Assembly (NCBI RefSeq): GCF_905171775.1
Contig: NC_053491.1
Coordinates: forward strand, 297,444,799-297,508,798
Direction of reading: 5' to 3'
DNA: 64,000 nt
Source of the DNA: Rana temporaria
Lineage: Eukaryota; Chordata; Amphibia; Anura; Ranidae
A model generated the notes under the pieces. That model saw nothing but the letters and a program-made list of their open reading frames with translations. It was not told the origin of the DNA and searched no databases. The translations under genes and the position numbers were made by a program. This document shows positions 32,816-43,325 of the stretch, piece after piece (position 1 is the first letter of the stretch; each line of letters starts with the position of its first letter).

Positions 32816-34505
32816 GAACAACTGCGCTAAGGTGATAGGTTGGGATTAATAAGCAGCAATTAAATTGTGTATAAACAAAATAAAGAACGAATAAAAAAGG
32901 ATAATTGCGCTAAACCCAAATGTGCACTTGTATCAAATAAACATGTGACCAAGTATGTGTGCTAACAACTGAATCTATACTGGAAGTATAAATTCATCCG
33001 TGGAATCAGGGGGCCGTGGCCGCCTGTTCCTACTGAGCACTGGTGTGTGTAAGCCCAGTAATCAAATAACACTGTGATGTGTCAATCGTGACTACAATAA
33101 TTGCTATAAAGCAGAGTCAGGGGGCCGTGGCGGCCTGTCCCTACTAAGCAGTGATGTGTGTGAGCCCAATATTCAATAACACAAATAATATAACACAAGT
33201 AATGAATAAACCGTGATAACAGTATTTGCTACAAAATAAACCACAAAATTAATATTATTGTGTAAAGTCCATAAAGTCCAAATTGGAAAAATAAAATAAA
33301 ATAGGTGATAAGTCCATATAGCAATGAAGACACCCGTGAGAATTCCAGGAATGCTGTAACTAGGCACCAGACGTGAATCCACCACCAATCATGCAGCTGC
33401 TTACCAGAAATCAGGGTCCTGCCGGACCACTATCAACATATCTCTTCACCAAAGATTTTTAAGGCAGTAGTAGATCCTCCACTTGCACTAGAACCAAGCC
33501 ATGCTCAGCGATGGATATATAAAACAACAAGACAGAGCTCCACATGGCATAAAATCCGGGTGATTTATTTAAAACAGCATTAAACGAATATACAACTCAC
33601 ATTTGTAGGTAAAAAAAACAGCAATTGGCCTGTAACGCCGGCCGGACGTATCCAGGAACAACAGCCACTCGTTGGAGTAATGAAGGGGATGGCGTCCACA
33701 CGTCACTCACTCCACCCGACGCGTTTCGTGACAAGATCACTTCTTCTCGGGGTACCAAGGTGTTACAGGCCAATTGCTGTTTTTTTTACCTACAAATGTG
33801 AGTTGTATATTCGTTTAATGCTGTTTTAAATAAATCACCCGTATTTTATGCCATGTGGAGCTCTGTCTTGTTGTTTTATATATCCATCGCTGAGCACGGC
33901 TTGGTTCTAGTGCAAGTGGAGGATCTACTACTGCCTTAAAAATCTTTGGTTGAGAGATATGTTGATAGTGGTCCGGCAGGACCCTGATTTCTGGTAAGCA
34001 GCTGCATGATTGGTGGTGGATTCACGTCTGGTGCCTAGTTACAGCATTCCTGGAATTCTCACGGGTGTCTTCATTGCTATATGGACTTATCACCTATTTT
34101 ATTTTATTTTTCCAATTTGGACTTTATGGACTTTACACAATAATATTAATTTTGTGGTTTATTTTGTAGCAAATACTGTTATCACGGTTTATTCATTACT
34201 TGCGTTATATTATTTGTGTTATTGAATATTGGGCTCACACACATCATTGCTTAGTAGGGACAGGCCGCCACGGCCCCCTGACTCTGCTTTATAGCAGTTA
34301 TTGTAGTCACGATTGACACATCACAGTGTTATTTGATTACTGGGCTTACACACACCAGTGCTCAGTAGGAACAGGCGGCCACGGCCCCCTAAATCCACGG
34401 ATGAATTTATACTTCCAGTATAGATTCAGTTGTTAGCACACATACTTGGTCACATGTTTATTTGATACAAGTGCACATTTGGGTTTAGCGCAATTATCCT
34501 TTTTT
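32816..34505. repeat. 1.7-kb fold-back repeat inserted in DIRS copy B
   Basis: The left arm (about 32893-33632) and right arm (about 33762-34505) are inverted copies. Examples are GGATAATTGCGCTAAACC against its complement at 34480-34500, and mirrored 71-codon frames (33173-33388 and 34010-34225) differing by one residue. The loop of about 130 bp holds a hammerhead-like motif. DIRS gag and pol sequence lies on either side. No coding function. Confidence 0.88.
33712..33758 (-). ncRNA. Hammerhead-ribozyme-like motif in a fold-back loop
   Basis: Minus strand: stem I ACCC, core CGAGAAGA (ending GAAGA, with one extra base against CUGANGA), stem II GTGA-TCTT-GTCAC, GAAAC, GCGTC (a GUC triplet), then GGGT closing stem I. 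The GAAACGCGTC word is shared with 15250-15285 and 45989-46032. Confidence 0.45.
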
Positions 34506-34509
34506 ATAA

Positions 34510-35300
34510 GTCCACCAGGGACTTCTTAGAGGACTGGTCCGCAGACCAACCTTTAGCCATACAAGGCGGGGCAGTTCCACCGCGTAGGCGGAGGCCCTGG
34601 AAAGCAGGGGGAGCACATCCAGGGCCGACACACAGACAAATTTTAGACCTTGTACCAACTGGTCGGTCAGGTCCACGCAGGTCTCAGAATCATTCTGCGC
34701 CTCTAGCTCCCGAACCAGGGACTTAGCCCATTCGGTAAGTGTCTGCGACACCAGAGACCCGGCCAAAACCGGTCTCACCATCGGCCCCACCACTGTGAAT
34801 ATGGATCGGGCCACAGCTCTCCTATTTGCAGGGTCCTTAAAGCAGGAGCCCCTTCCACAGGTAACTTGGCAGCCTTGTTCCAAAACAAGCTTCCCAGCCT
34901 GGACACAGGGGGGTCCACTGACGGAGGAGATACCCACTGTTATAGAAAATCCTCCTCAAAAGGGTAACGGACCGCAAAGCATTTTGGTACTGCCAAAAAC
35001 TTCCTGCGACCGATCCCATTCCTTGCATAACAGTCCAGATATGGAACACAAGGAAAACACTTTTTGCGGTGCGGGGAGGATGCTGGACCCAAAAGGGACT
35101 GGCATCTCTGATGCCTCCGCCGAATCCTCAAGTGCTTGAGTAACCGCAGTGTCAAGAGCCCCAACAAACGCACAAATCATGCGCTGACCCTGAAACAGAG
35201 TCATCCTCACTGTCCGTGTGGGCTTAGGCCTGCAGAATCTGACAAAAACTGAACCAGAGCCGGACGCCGCAGCGAGGCCTGATTCCGTGTCAGAAAACAT
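34510..35300 (-). pseudogene. DIRS gag-like protein
   Basis: Minus-strand blocks: SVFVRFCRPKP and DTAVTQALEDSAEASEMPVP (34956-35300), then a frameshift to VSGPPCVQAGKLVLEQG, FKDPANRRAVARSIFTVVGP, SQTLTEWAKSLVRELEAQ and LPLLSRASAYAVELP (34494-34937). The FKDP-R block parallels FKDPVDKRLETLLKASF in copy C (about 63030). Gag-like ORF1 of DIRS elements is thought to package RNA. The fold-back insertion cuts its C-terminus. Confidence 0.7.
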
Positions 35301-36051
35301 CCCAGAAGAAGGCAGAGGGGGGACGCTTTGTTACCCCCCTTTTTCCCCCACCACTTCCATCCTGACCACAAATGCCTCAGGGACTGCCATCACAGCATCC
35401 ATAGAGGCCACAGGGACACTAAGGGTTAACACCAGCATGTCAGTGAGTCACTGCAACTGCCACCCTAGTACTGCCAGGCAGGACCACAGGACACCCTCCC
35501 AGCCGCTACAGAGAGCAGGGAAAACCCCCCCCTGGAGAACCCACCACCCGACCAGACTGCCGCTGCTGAGAAGCTAAAACGCTGTCTTGTGCTGCGCCAT
35601 CCCTCAGGAAAGTGTGCTTAGGCCGTCAGCGCCGTTATGCAAGTCACTAGTGGCCAAGAGCTGTACCAAGATGGCCACCGACATAGAAAAAAACAGCCTG
35701 CGGGCTTAGAGAAAATGGCCGCCGTCATTACAACTGCGCCATAAAACACAGCCGGTCACCGGCAAAATGGCGCCAAAACTGTGTTTTTTTAAAACATACA
35801 GAGTGAAGCCCCAGTAAAACACGGCAACCTATAGGCCCACGGGACCCCCCCCCCGCACACATGGCAGTACACAAAGTCACTAAAAAACACCAAACAGCAC
35901 CCACAGCCCCCAGGTCAGACTGAGCTTCGTCCTGCGACCACCGGCTGGAGGCATTCCAGACAACGTCCGCTTGCGGCATGGCTGTCGGCCCGGCAAACTG
36001 TGACACGGCCATAGAGACCGGTCATATGTGTGCCCTGGAACATGTAGTTCA
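35301..36051 (-). other. DIRS copy B 5' leader and gag start region
   Basis: GC-rich, with several GCCATCTTG and ATGGCGGCC-like words. A minus-strand ATG at about 35612 reads MAQHKTAF before a stop and may be the decayed gag start. No further gene was seen. Confidence 0.4.
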
Positions 36052-36235
36052 CCAGCCAGGATGCTTCCAGAGAGTGGGATGTACCCAGGAACACGCCCCC
36101 TGGGAGGTAATGTACTGAGAAGTGTTTTAACACTTAAAGTGCTGTTTTTTGTTCTGCCTAGTCTCTCCTAGAGCGAAGGTACAGAACCCTAAGGTCAATG
36201 CTGCTGTGTCCGTCCATGAACGAAAGAGAAAATAG
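36052..36235. repeat. Right inverted terminal repeat of DIRS copy B
   Basis: Reverse complement of 29434-29620, ending GAACGAAAGAGAAAATAG. It marks the element's 5' end because coding is on the minus strand. Confidence 0.85.
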
Positions 36236-36273
36236 ATTTTTGTGATTAAACAGTTGGGTAAACATCCAACAGG

Positions 36274-37306
36274 CAGGGCTCAAAATTTCAAGCTCTGAGC
36301 CTCTGGCCAGGCCTCAAGTGTTACTCGCCACCAGTTGCCTCACCTAACCCATACACTGCCCCACCCCTAATTCTGCCCCTAAAAACGCCCTTGTAGATTA
36401 TCTCTTGGAATGACACTGTTAAATGTTTTATGCCGAATCAAGTTACACAATTAAATATTACCAACAACAACTTTAACAAAATGGGACAGGGCACTGAGAC
36501 AGACCAGAGGGACATGGCACTGGGGCAAACCAGAGGGACATGGCACTGGGGCAAACCAGAGGGACAGGGCACTGGGGCAAACCAGAGGGACATGGCAGTG
36601 GGGCAAACCAGAGGGACATGGCACTGGGGCAAACCTGAGGGATATGGCACTGGGGCAAACCAGAGGGATATGGCACTGGGGCAAACCAGAGGGATATGGC
36701 ACTGGGGCAAACCAGAGGGATATGGCACTGGGGCAAACCAGAGGGACATGGACTTTTTTACTTCTGCAAATATTGCTCTCCCTCTTCTTATGTACAAGAC
36801 TCCCTCCTCCTCTGCCTTCTCTCTAGAACCAGGTCTTTTCCCCCATTCTCTTGCTGTCTCCTCTGCAACCCCCATCCATCCTCCTCTCTCTCTCCTATTC
36901 TACCCACTCTCATAATCAGGAGCCCCTGTGTGCGGCTCCACACTTGCATGTCCCCACTTCCCCCTTTCATTGTTGGGCAGTGAGGAGAGGAGCTGCAGCA
37001 CAGCGGGAGGGAGTACAATCCAGCACCGAGATTCACACACCTGTATAGCCATTGACACCACAACACAGCGCACACTGACACCACACAGAGAATTGTAAGG
37101 AGAGCACCTGTGTACTGCTCTGCATGTGTGCGGCTCACCCGACTACTTTTCCTGGGCACGCACCTTTCCTCTTCGGCCACCAATCGCAGCGTGGCTCTAA
37201 GTGTAGGCAAAGATTGGACTGTTGGTCATGCAGAACTGTTATCACTCGCCCCCAGCTTAAATCCACTCGTCAAATGCTAGCAGGCGAGTGGAAATTTTGA
37301 GGGCTG
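36274..37306. mobile_element. hAT-like MITE containing a minisatellite
   Basis: 1033 bp with ends CAGGGCTCAAAATTTC and GAAATTTTGAGGGCTG, inverted repeats of about 15 bp. It is flanked by CAACAGG on both sides (36267-36273 and 37307-37313), extendable to 8 bp with one mismatch, as for hAT. It contains a 26-bp tandem array. An open frame across the array (36430-36915) is accidental. Confidence 0.83.
36500..36750 (+). repeat. 26-bp minisatellite, about 9-10 units
   Basis: The unit approximates CTGGGGCAAACCAGAGGGAC plus ATGGCA, with variant positions (ACATGG against ATATGG, CAGTGG against CACTGG). The variants cluster: ATATGG units are adjacent at 36640-36730, which suggests recent local expansion. 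Confidence 0.92.
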
Positions 37307-37348
37307 CAACAGGGATTGGTCCCAATGGTGAGCCTGATTGTTGTTTAA

Positions 37349-37965
37349 CCACTTGCCAACTGCATGATGCCATTCTACGGCAACAAGGTGACTTTCCTGT
37401 GTTCGGATCATGTACCTAGTACATGATCCAGCACTTCTGGGTAGGGGGCATGCCACTTCTGCTGTAATTAGTCACAGCAGATGCCGGCCAATGGATGTCC
37501 ACCGGCACCCGCTGATCACAGAGGAGAACAGAACAGAGCTCTTGCCTATGTAAACAAGGCAGAGCTCTGTCTTGTCAGCGAGGGATGTGCTGGATTTTGT
37601 TTTCCTGCAAAGAAGAATAAAATCCAGCACATGACTTAGTAAAAAAGCACCACATGGTAAACACAGACACACTGGTTAGGCACACATTTAACCCTTTGAT
37701 CACCCTAGATGTTTAACCCATTCCCAGACAGTTTCATTCGTACAATGAGTGTATTTTTTAGTTAGCACTGATTACTGTCACTGGTTCCCACAGTAAAATA
37801 TCGCAGTTCCACTATAAGTTGCTGATCGCCCCCATTATTAGTATAAAAAACAAAAAATTTCAGTATACACACACACACACACACACAATTGTTTGTAGAC
37901 GCTATAAGTTTTGTGTTTTTTTTTTCTGGGCCTAAACTCAGCTAGAACCCCCCCCCCCCCTTAAA
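37349..37965 (-). mobile_element. TTAA-target MITE (copy 4), truncated
   Basis: Starts TTAACCACTTGCCAACTG (TTAA at 37345-37348) and follows the copy-3 orientation: GC-rich end, then GCTATAAGTTTTG and TGGGCCTAAACTCAG at about 37930. The other half is missing; L1-like sequence follows. The (CA)n run at 37866-37887 lies inside. Confidence 0.7.
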
Positions 37966-38039
37966 AGGTTTAATGGCCCATCAGAGGGGTGAGGAGTCTG
38001 ATAAGTGGGCCTATTTTTTTTGCCATAGAATACTCACTC

Positions 38040-38650
38040 CAATAATAAAAGACACCCACGACAAGTTTAGAGAAACATGGGCCTGCTGGACTCACTACAG
38101 AGTCCCTGGGCCCCACGGACTCACCTGCTCCTACTGACTTCCCCACAGTTCCTGATCAGGCGTCTGGTCGCTGAACTGATTATATCCCCTATCGCTACAT
38201 TCTGCTTCCCTCCCTCACCCTCTCCATACCCTTCCCCCCCTTTTTTTTCTCTCTCCCCCCGTGGAACCATATCTGACAACTGGACCTATTGATCTTCCTA
38301 GGGCTTCCCTTCGCCCACAGATAGTTCCCCGTAGGGGTGGGTGGGATAAGGGAAGACCCGTTCTGGTTCCTTACCTCATTAGCTGTTTTACCTCCCCTAC
38401 CAGGTTGAGATGGTAAACTTGGCTTCCAAGACACAGCTTAGGCAATCTCCTACCTTTTATAAGACAGCTGTTCACTGCTAATTATTTGATTTTACGTTGA
38501 CGTGCTGTATCACGCCTGTTATGGTTTGATTACCTGCTCATCTGCTTTCCAACATGTACTTCTGGTTGCACCCAGTCTTGTAACTGATTGTAATTGACTA
38601 TTTGATGAATACTCAATAAAAATTGTTTTGTGAAAAACAAACAAAAAAAA
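38040..38650 (+). mobile_element. L1-clade LINE 3' end
   Basis: A short degraded ORF2 tail (FRETWACWTHY) at 38060-38100, then a 3' UTR ending CTCAATAAAAATTGTTTTG and a run of A-rich units (38616-38650). This is a typical L1 poly-A end produced by target-primed reverse transcription. 5'-truncated. Confidence 0.65.
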
Positions 38651-39327
38651 AGGGACACAACCTCCTTGAGGGGGGGGGGGATTTGTTGTGATAACTTGAA
38701 AAAAAAGAAAAATGAAAAGTTCTCCAAAAAAAAAATATATGTGGAGTACAAAAAATTATTTTGGAGAACTGGCTTTAGCTTTATGGCAGCTGCAACCTGT
38801 TACATACTGTTACTTAACAAAAATTGACGCTCAACCCCAGTCTATATGGTGAACATGTATAAGCTGGCCTTAGCCTTTCACCACTCCACACGCCATGTCC
38901 TCTGCGACTGGTTACCAAATCACTTAAGTGGCCCACGCTCCTCTAAAGGTTGAACACCCTTGGTGTAAAGCAATAGAGTAACCACTATGTCATCTCTACC
39001 AGCTGCAAATATTTTTCTTACCTTCAGCCTGCATTGCTTAATTCAGGTGCTAGAAACAGAGAATAAGCCCTGTGCAAGCTCCAATTTGCAATTTAGAACT
39101 TACACTATGGACTCCTTCCTCACCACGTGACAGCTCTGGATGCCTGCACAGTGTTCAGTGAGACATCCAAGTCCTTCAATAAGCTGATGACCAAATGTTA
39201 ACAACTCATTGCGATAAAAAATCAATTGGAAACACTACTATCAGACAAATAGATGTCTTTCCAAACTAATGCTGCAAACTGATCACGGACCTGGTGTGCC
39301 TGCCAGCATCAGCCATTATGAAGAACT
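38651..39327. other. Unassigned sequence with a 29-bp repeated word
   Basis: No gene recognised. The word around ATGGCAGCTGCAACCTG (38781-38809) recurs at 39877-39905. There is a small hairpin GTTCTCCAAAA...TTTTGGAGAAC at 38716-38772. Confidence 0.35.
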
Positions 39328-39732
39328 AAAGCCTCGTACACACGATCCGATTGTTGGCAGGGGATTGTCTATCGACAGACTGTTGTCCTAAAATCTTACC
39401 TTTAGTACGCTTCTTTTGACAATTGTTGTCCAGGAAATGTTGGATGACATGCTAGTAAATTTGTCCGATTTTTTGATGGTCAGTACACAAATCTGTCACA
39501 CAAAAGTTGAAAGTACAAACATGCATGCTCGGAATCGATGCTCAAACACGAAATTAGCAGAAGAGGCTCAAAGGGTGGCGCTCAAGAGCTAGAATTCCTC
39601 GTAGTATGTCACTACATTCGCCTTTGTTGTACGAAAATTGTATAGAGTTAGTATGCAAGACAAGATCCTGGCACACACCCTTAAGACAGAAATCAGACAC
39701 TCGGTTGGCCAACAATCGGATTGTGTGTCATT
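39328..39732. mobile_element. MITE (Harbinger-like)
   Basis: Ends AGCCTCGTACACACGATCC and GGATTGTGTGTCAT with inner GATTGTTGGC and GCCAACAATC as inverted repeats. The CGTACACACGA start resembles the element at 19787. Target duplication not certain. AT-rich interior, no gene. Confidence 0.65.
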
Positions 39733-40640
39733 TGTATGTTTAATTTGCACATAATCTGGAAGTAAAGCTGGCCATTCACTAGCCGATTTATTTTTTTCCC
39801 CCATTCAGTCTGCAGATTCTTCCATGCATGCTAAAAAGGGAAGTATGGACAAATCATTCGCTGAGGTCACTACATTATGGCAGCTGCAACCTGTTACATA
39901 CTGTGGACGCTGCCAAACAATCAGCTGCAGTCACTGTTTACTCCCAAATTTTGTGCCCACATAAACCGGCCTAAAATTCAAGCAGGGGGCGATTTATCAG
40001 AAGCCCTGAAATTCTTGGTTAGCTTAAGATTCCAGGGAGTGGGAGAGGTATTATGAAGAGAAGAGCCAAGTCTTAGAGTTAAAAGTAACTAGCAACATAT
40101 TAATGTATTAACCCTTTAGATGAAAAATACATCTTTAAACCCGTCAAAGATTTTTTCAGTGACAAAATTTAAATTCTTATAGCAGAATATTTTCCATGAG
40201 GTTTTATTTCATGCGTTTTATTATATATCCATAAGAGACATATGCTGATAAAATAAAGGCATCGGTTTCCACTTTCAGGCAGATTCAACAGGCAAATAAT
40301 TTAAAAAACAAACAAACAGTCTTGTGGAAGCATTCAACCAGGTTTTGAAGCACTGGGATTGATTAACAAGAATAGAGCATGTTCACTTTGTTACGTGTGT
40401 GTATGCTTAGCTTACTGTATGTGGTGAAGATGTTCATGGGCAGGCAAAAATCCTGATTTTTTTTTCCTTGCACATTATTGCGTATTCAAAAAGGGAGCAA
40501 AACTTCATCGTAGTTACTAAGCCAATTGAACAGTTTATACTCCTTTAGTAAATCAACCCTACTGACTCAAAAAATATGTTTAAGGATTGGTTAGGCATTC
40601 AACTGCCCATCACAGCTGTATTCAGATGCATGGGCCAGCA
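39733..40640. other. Probable host 3' UTR and downstream flank
   Basis: No transposon hallmark recognised. Two minus-strand AATAAA words lie at about 40203-40222, some 450 bases past the stop codon of the exon at 40671. If they are used, the stretch from about 40180 to 40670 is 3' UTR. The rest is unassigned. Confidence 0.4.
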
Positions 40641-40648
40641 TTGTAGTA

Positions 40649-40654
40649 TTTATT
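40649..40654 (-). terminator. Polyadenylation signal AATAAA
   Basis: AATAAA on the minus strand, 16 bases after the stop codon of the terminal exon. That is unusually close, so the more distal signals near 40210 may be the ones used. Confidence 0.5.
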
Positions 40655-40670
40655 CAAGCTTCTGATAACA

Positions 40671-40867
40671 TCACTCCTGGTGTTCATGCTCCTGACCAGG
40701 TATAAGCCAGCTAATTCTGTCCGTTTGCATGGTGGCATACATTACAAAAGCTGTCACATAGAGAACGGAGAACACTAGAAGCCAGTCAATTCCAGTTTGA
40801 GGAGTGCAGGGCAATGGTCCTTCACAGTCTGCTTCGGTTACTGTGACATCAGGCTTTGCTTCAATTC
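40671..40867 (-). CDS. Terminal coding exon of a host membrane-protein gene (unidentified)
   Basis: The minus strand has a textbook splice acceptor, a polypyrimidine run followed by TTTCTAAATCAG at 40868, and then an open frame of 65 codons including the stop TGA at 40671-40673. The first two bases complete a split codon. The predicted C-terminus has an acidic stretch (KPDVTVTEADCEG, LPCTPQTG), a hydrophobic segment of about 20 residues (IDWLLVFSVLYVTAFVMYAT) and a short polar tail with a histidine/glutamate-rich end (SWLIPGQEHEHQE). The likely topology is a single membrane span near the C-terminus. I do not recognise the family. It has none of the retroelement motifs found elsewhere, base composition is balanced, and no stop interrupts it. 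Upstream exons would lie at higher coordinates; none was found in the window. Confidence 0.72.
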
Positions 40868-40900
40868 CTGATTTAGAAAGGAAAAAAAAATAAAAAATCT
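40868..40900 (-). other. Splice acceptor (3' splice site)
   Basis: The minus strand reads a T-rich tract (about 20 pyrimidines with few interruptions), then CTTTCTAAATCAG, directly upstream of the open exon. CTAAAT could serve as a weak branch-like word but is too close to be certain. Confidence 0.7.
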
Positions 40901-40926
40901 CAGGTTAAGCAAAATATCCTGGAAAC

Positions 40927-41334
40927 AATGGGGGAGATTTACTTAAACTGGTGCACACAGAATCTGGTGCAGCTGTCCATAGTAGCCAATCAGCTTTCAA
41001 CATCAGCTTGTTCAATTATGCTTTGACAATAAGCCCACATTCATATTGGGCCGATTTGGTCAAATCGCATGCCAAATCAGAGTCTATTGCCAGCAATGGC
41101 ACCGTCCGAATTGGTGCGATGCCGACTTTGCAGCCAAAGGTTTTTGCACTACTTTTGGCGACTTCAGGGGCGATTTCAATAAATGTCTGTCATATCTCCC
41201 CCCAAGTCGGGCTGAAATGCACGATTTCAAACCTGCCCTCAGTGTGAATGAAGGCTAAAACTTAGAAAGTTGATTAGTTACTATGCACAGCTGCACCAAA
41301 TTCTGTGTGCTCCAGTTTTATTAATTCTTTCCCT
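40927..41334. mobile_element. Nested MITE pair in the intron
   Basis: The outer element begins TGGGGGAGATTTACTTAAAC with TGGTGCACACAGAATCTGG. It ends with the inverted block CACCAAATTCTGTGTGCTCC and TTTTATTAATTC. A second repeat, about 41030-41262 (AAGCCCACATTCATATTGGG to CCTCAGTGTGAATGAAGGCT), splits it. No coding sequence. Confidence 0.65.
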
Positions 41335-41512
41335 AGTAATCATTTTCATCCAGATTTTCCCTTTGTGCTCATGTCTATGCAACATCTGAATTTCAATACC
41401 CGTGAATGTGTCTGCTAGTTGCAAATATAATGAGACAATCCAGACTAACCTAGGGTAAAGTACTAGAGACTATAGCCAGTTAACTGGTTTTATACCGTTT
41501 ATTATTATAATC

Positions 41513-41911
41513 CACTTGCCGACTGCAATATGTATATATACACACGTTGCGGCATTAAAGTTTACTGGGGGTTATCGCTGAAGATATCTGCCATAACCCC
41601 AGTATTTTTAATTTTCAGCAGGCGGCTGGCTTGCTCATGAAAGCAGTCCAAGCGCCTCATTAGCCGATGGATTGCTTTCAAAAGTAGCAGGCCGGGACGC
41701 CCCTCCCGACGCCGTTTCTCGGGCTTACCGTTTTTACTAGCGCATCCGACGGTGTGGCCGGCTGGTCACAGAAGCGAACAGAGACCAGATTGTCTCTGAT
41801 CGCCTCTATGGCATTGGAGGACCAGAGCAACATCATGAGATTTGATGGCTTCCGGTCTCGGGAGGAAGTAAACAATTTTTTTTTTTTTTTATCGTAAAAA
41901 AAATATAAGTG

Positions 41912-41917
<6 letters not shown>
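41513..41917 (-). mobile_element. Distant or truncated relative of the TTAA-target MITE
   Basis: Starts CCACTTGCCGACTGC, like copies 4 and 5, and keeps the copy-3 orientation. The interior differs and the conserved CACAAATAGAG block is absent. It ends at a poly-T and (CA)n region. Assignment is tentative. Confidence 0.45.

Positions 41918-41946
<29 letters not shown>
41918..41946. repeat. (CA)n microsatellite
   Basis: About 14 uninterrupted CA units. Confidence 0.95.
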
Positions 41947-41999
41947 ACCATCTATACATATCAACCAAAACAAAATCACTCTTTTTACAGTGGGTCAAA

Positions 42000-43325
42000 T
42001 AAGTACTGAATACGTCACCATTTTTCTAGGTAAATATATTTCTAAAAAGGTGCTACCGACATGATATTTTCACCACGTCGACAACAACCCATGCAATCCA
42101 TACAAGGAAACCAAAAACAACACATTAACTGAAATGTATTTAATAATTCGTACAAAAGCCTTTGTTGGCAATAACCGTTAAGAAACTAGTTTCATGCATT
42201 GTTCAGGTGTGATTTTGGCCCATTCTTCCACACAAACTGTGTGAAATCAAATCTTGAAGGTTCTATGGGCCTCTTCTATTAACGCTAATCTTTAGTTCTT
42301 TCCATAGATTTTCTATTGGATTCAAGTGAGGCGATTGGCTGGGCCATTCTAGCAGCTTTATTTTCTCTTTCTTTGAAACCAATTCAGAGTTACCTTGGCT
42401 TTGAGTTTGGGACTATTGCCTTGCTGAGATGTCCACCCTCATTTCATCTTCATCATCCTGGTAGATGGCAGCAGATTTTTTTATCAAGAATGTCTTGATA
42501 CATTTTTATCTTCAAAGATATGAAGTTTGCCAGTACCGTATGCAGAAAAACAGCCCCTCGTCGTGAAGTTCCCACTTCCAAACTTCATTGTTATAGGGGT
42601 GATATGTGCAGTGCCATTTGACCTTCAAACATGGTGTGTATTATGGTGTCTTTTCACACTGGGGTGGTGTGCTTGCGGGACATTATGAAAAGTCCTGTAA
42701 GCAGCATCTTTGGGGCGGGTTGGGAGCACTGTAAATAGAGCACCTAAAATGCCCTGCCCATTGCAATGAATAGGCAGCACGTCCAAAGCGCCTTAAAAGC
42801 AATTTGAAAGAGCTGCAAAACAGGGCCAGCGGTCGTAAAAATGAGCGTCACTTTATCGTTAACTGCACAGGAGCTCAGTGTGAAAGGAGTCTAAACGTGC
42901 AGAAAACTTTAAATGAGCGTCAACATGCTCTTTCTTCAGCAATGGAGTCTTGCATGGTGAGTGTGCATACAGGCCGTGGCAGTAAGGTGCATTACTTATT
43001 GTTTTCTTGGAAACAATTGCACCTGCTAATTCCAGGTCTTTCTAAAGCTCTTCATAAGTGGTCCTTGGCTCTGTTCACTACTGTGTCAGAAATCTTGCAA
43101 AAGAGCACCTGGTTGTGGTCAGTTTATGGTGAAATTATGTTCTTTTGGTGAAATTATGTGCTTACTGGAACATTCAGAAGTTTAGAAATCCTGTAACCAA
43201 TGCCATCAGTATGTTCTGCAACAATAAGGTTGCCAAGGTATTGAGAGAGTTCTTTGCTTTTACCCATCATGAGAGGTTTCTTTTGGGACACCATGGTAAT
43301 GAGAAACCTTTTTACAGACCATCAG
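42000..43325 (-). mobile_element. Tc1-like transposon remnant with an insertion
   Basis: The left end begins CAGTGGGTCAAATAAGTACT. Transposase remnants on the minus strand include the block MAQPIASLESNRKSMERTK (42300-42360), matching the SP-HLNPIENLW region, and N-terminal words at 43170-43300 (KSKELSQYLGNLIVA-type reading). An unrelated stretch of about 300 bp (42600-42900, GGGGCGGGTTGGGAGC region) lies between them with no recognised identity. All frames are broken. 43326-43577 holds a further unidentified repeat with many CAAGTTGCA words. Confidence 0.6.

Larger units (their letters stand above)
29434..36235 (-). mobile_element. DIRS-type retroelement (copy B), with fold-back insertion
   Basis: Has inverted terminal repeats (29434-29620 and 36052-36235), an internal complementary region (29686-29775), and on the minus strand gag, RT, RNase H and tyrosine recombinase in DIRS order. 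DIRS elements use a tyrosine recombinase instead of a DDE integrase and make no target duplication; none is seen. All reading frames are broken. A 1.7-kb fold-back repeat sits between gag and RT. Confidence 0.88.

Noticed and set aside
33173..34225. Duplicate 71-codon hydrophobic frames (33173-33388 and 34010-34225)
   Set aside because: They lie in the two arms of a fold-back repeat and look like chance frames in A/T-rich noncoding DNA.
26731..36750. CRISPR-like arrays
   Set aside because: The 19-bp and 26-bp arrays are head-to-tail tandem repeats without unique spacers, and the genome is eukaryotic.
36430..36915. 161-codon frame with repeated GQTRG-type units, and three minus-strand counterparts
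   Set aside because: Generated by the 26-bp minisatellite inside a noncoding hAT-like MITE.
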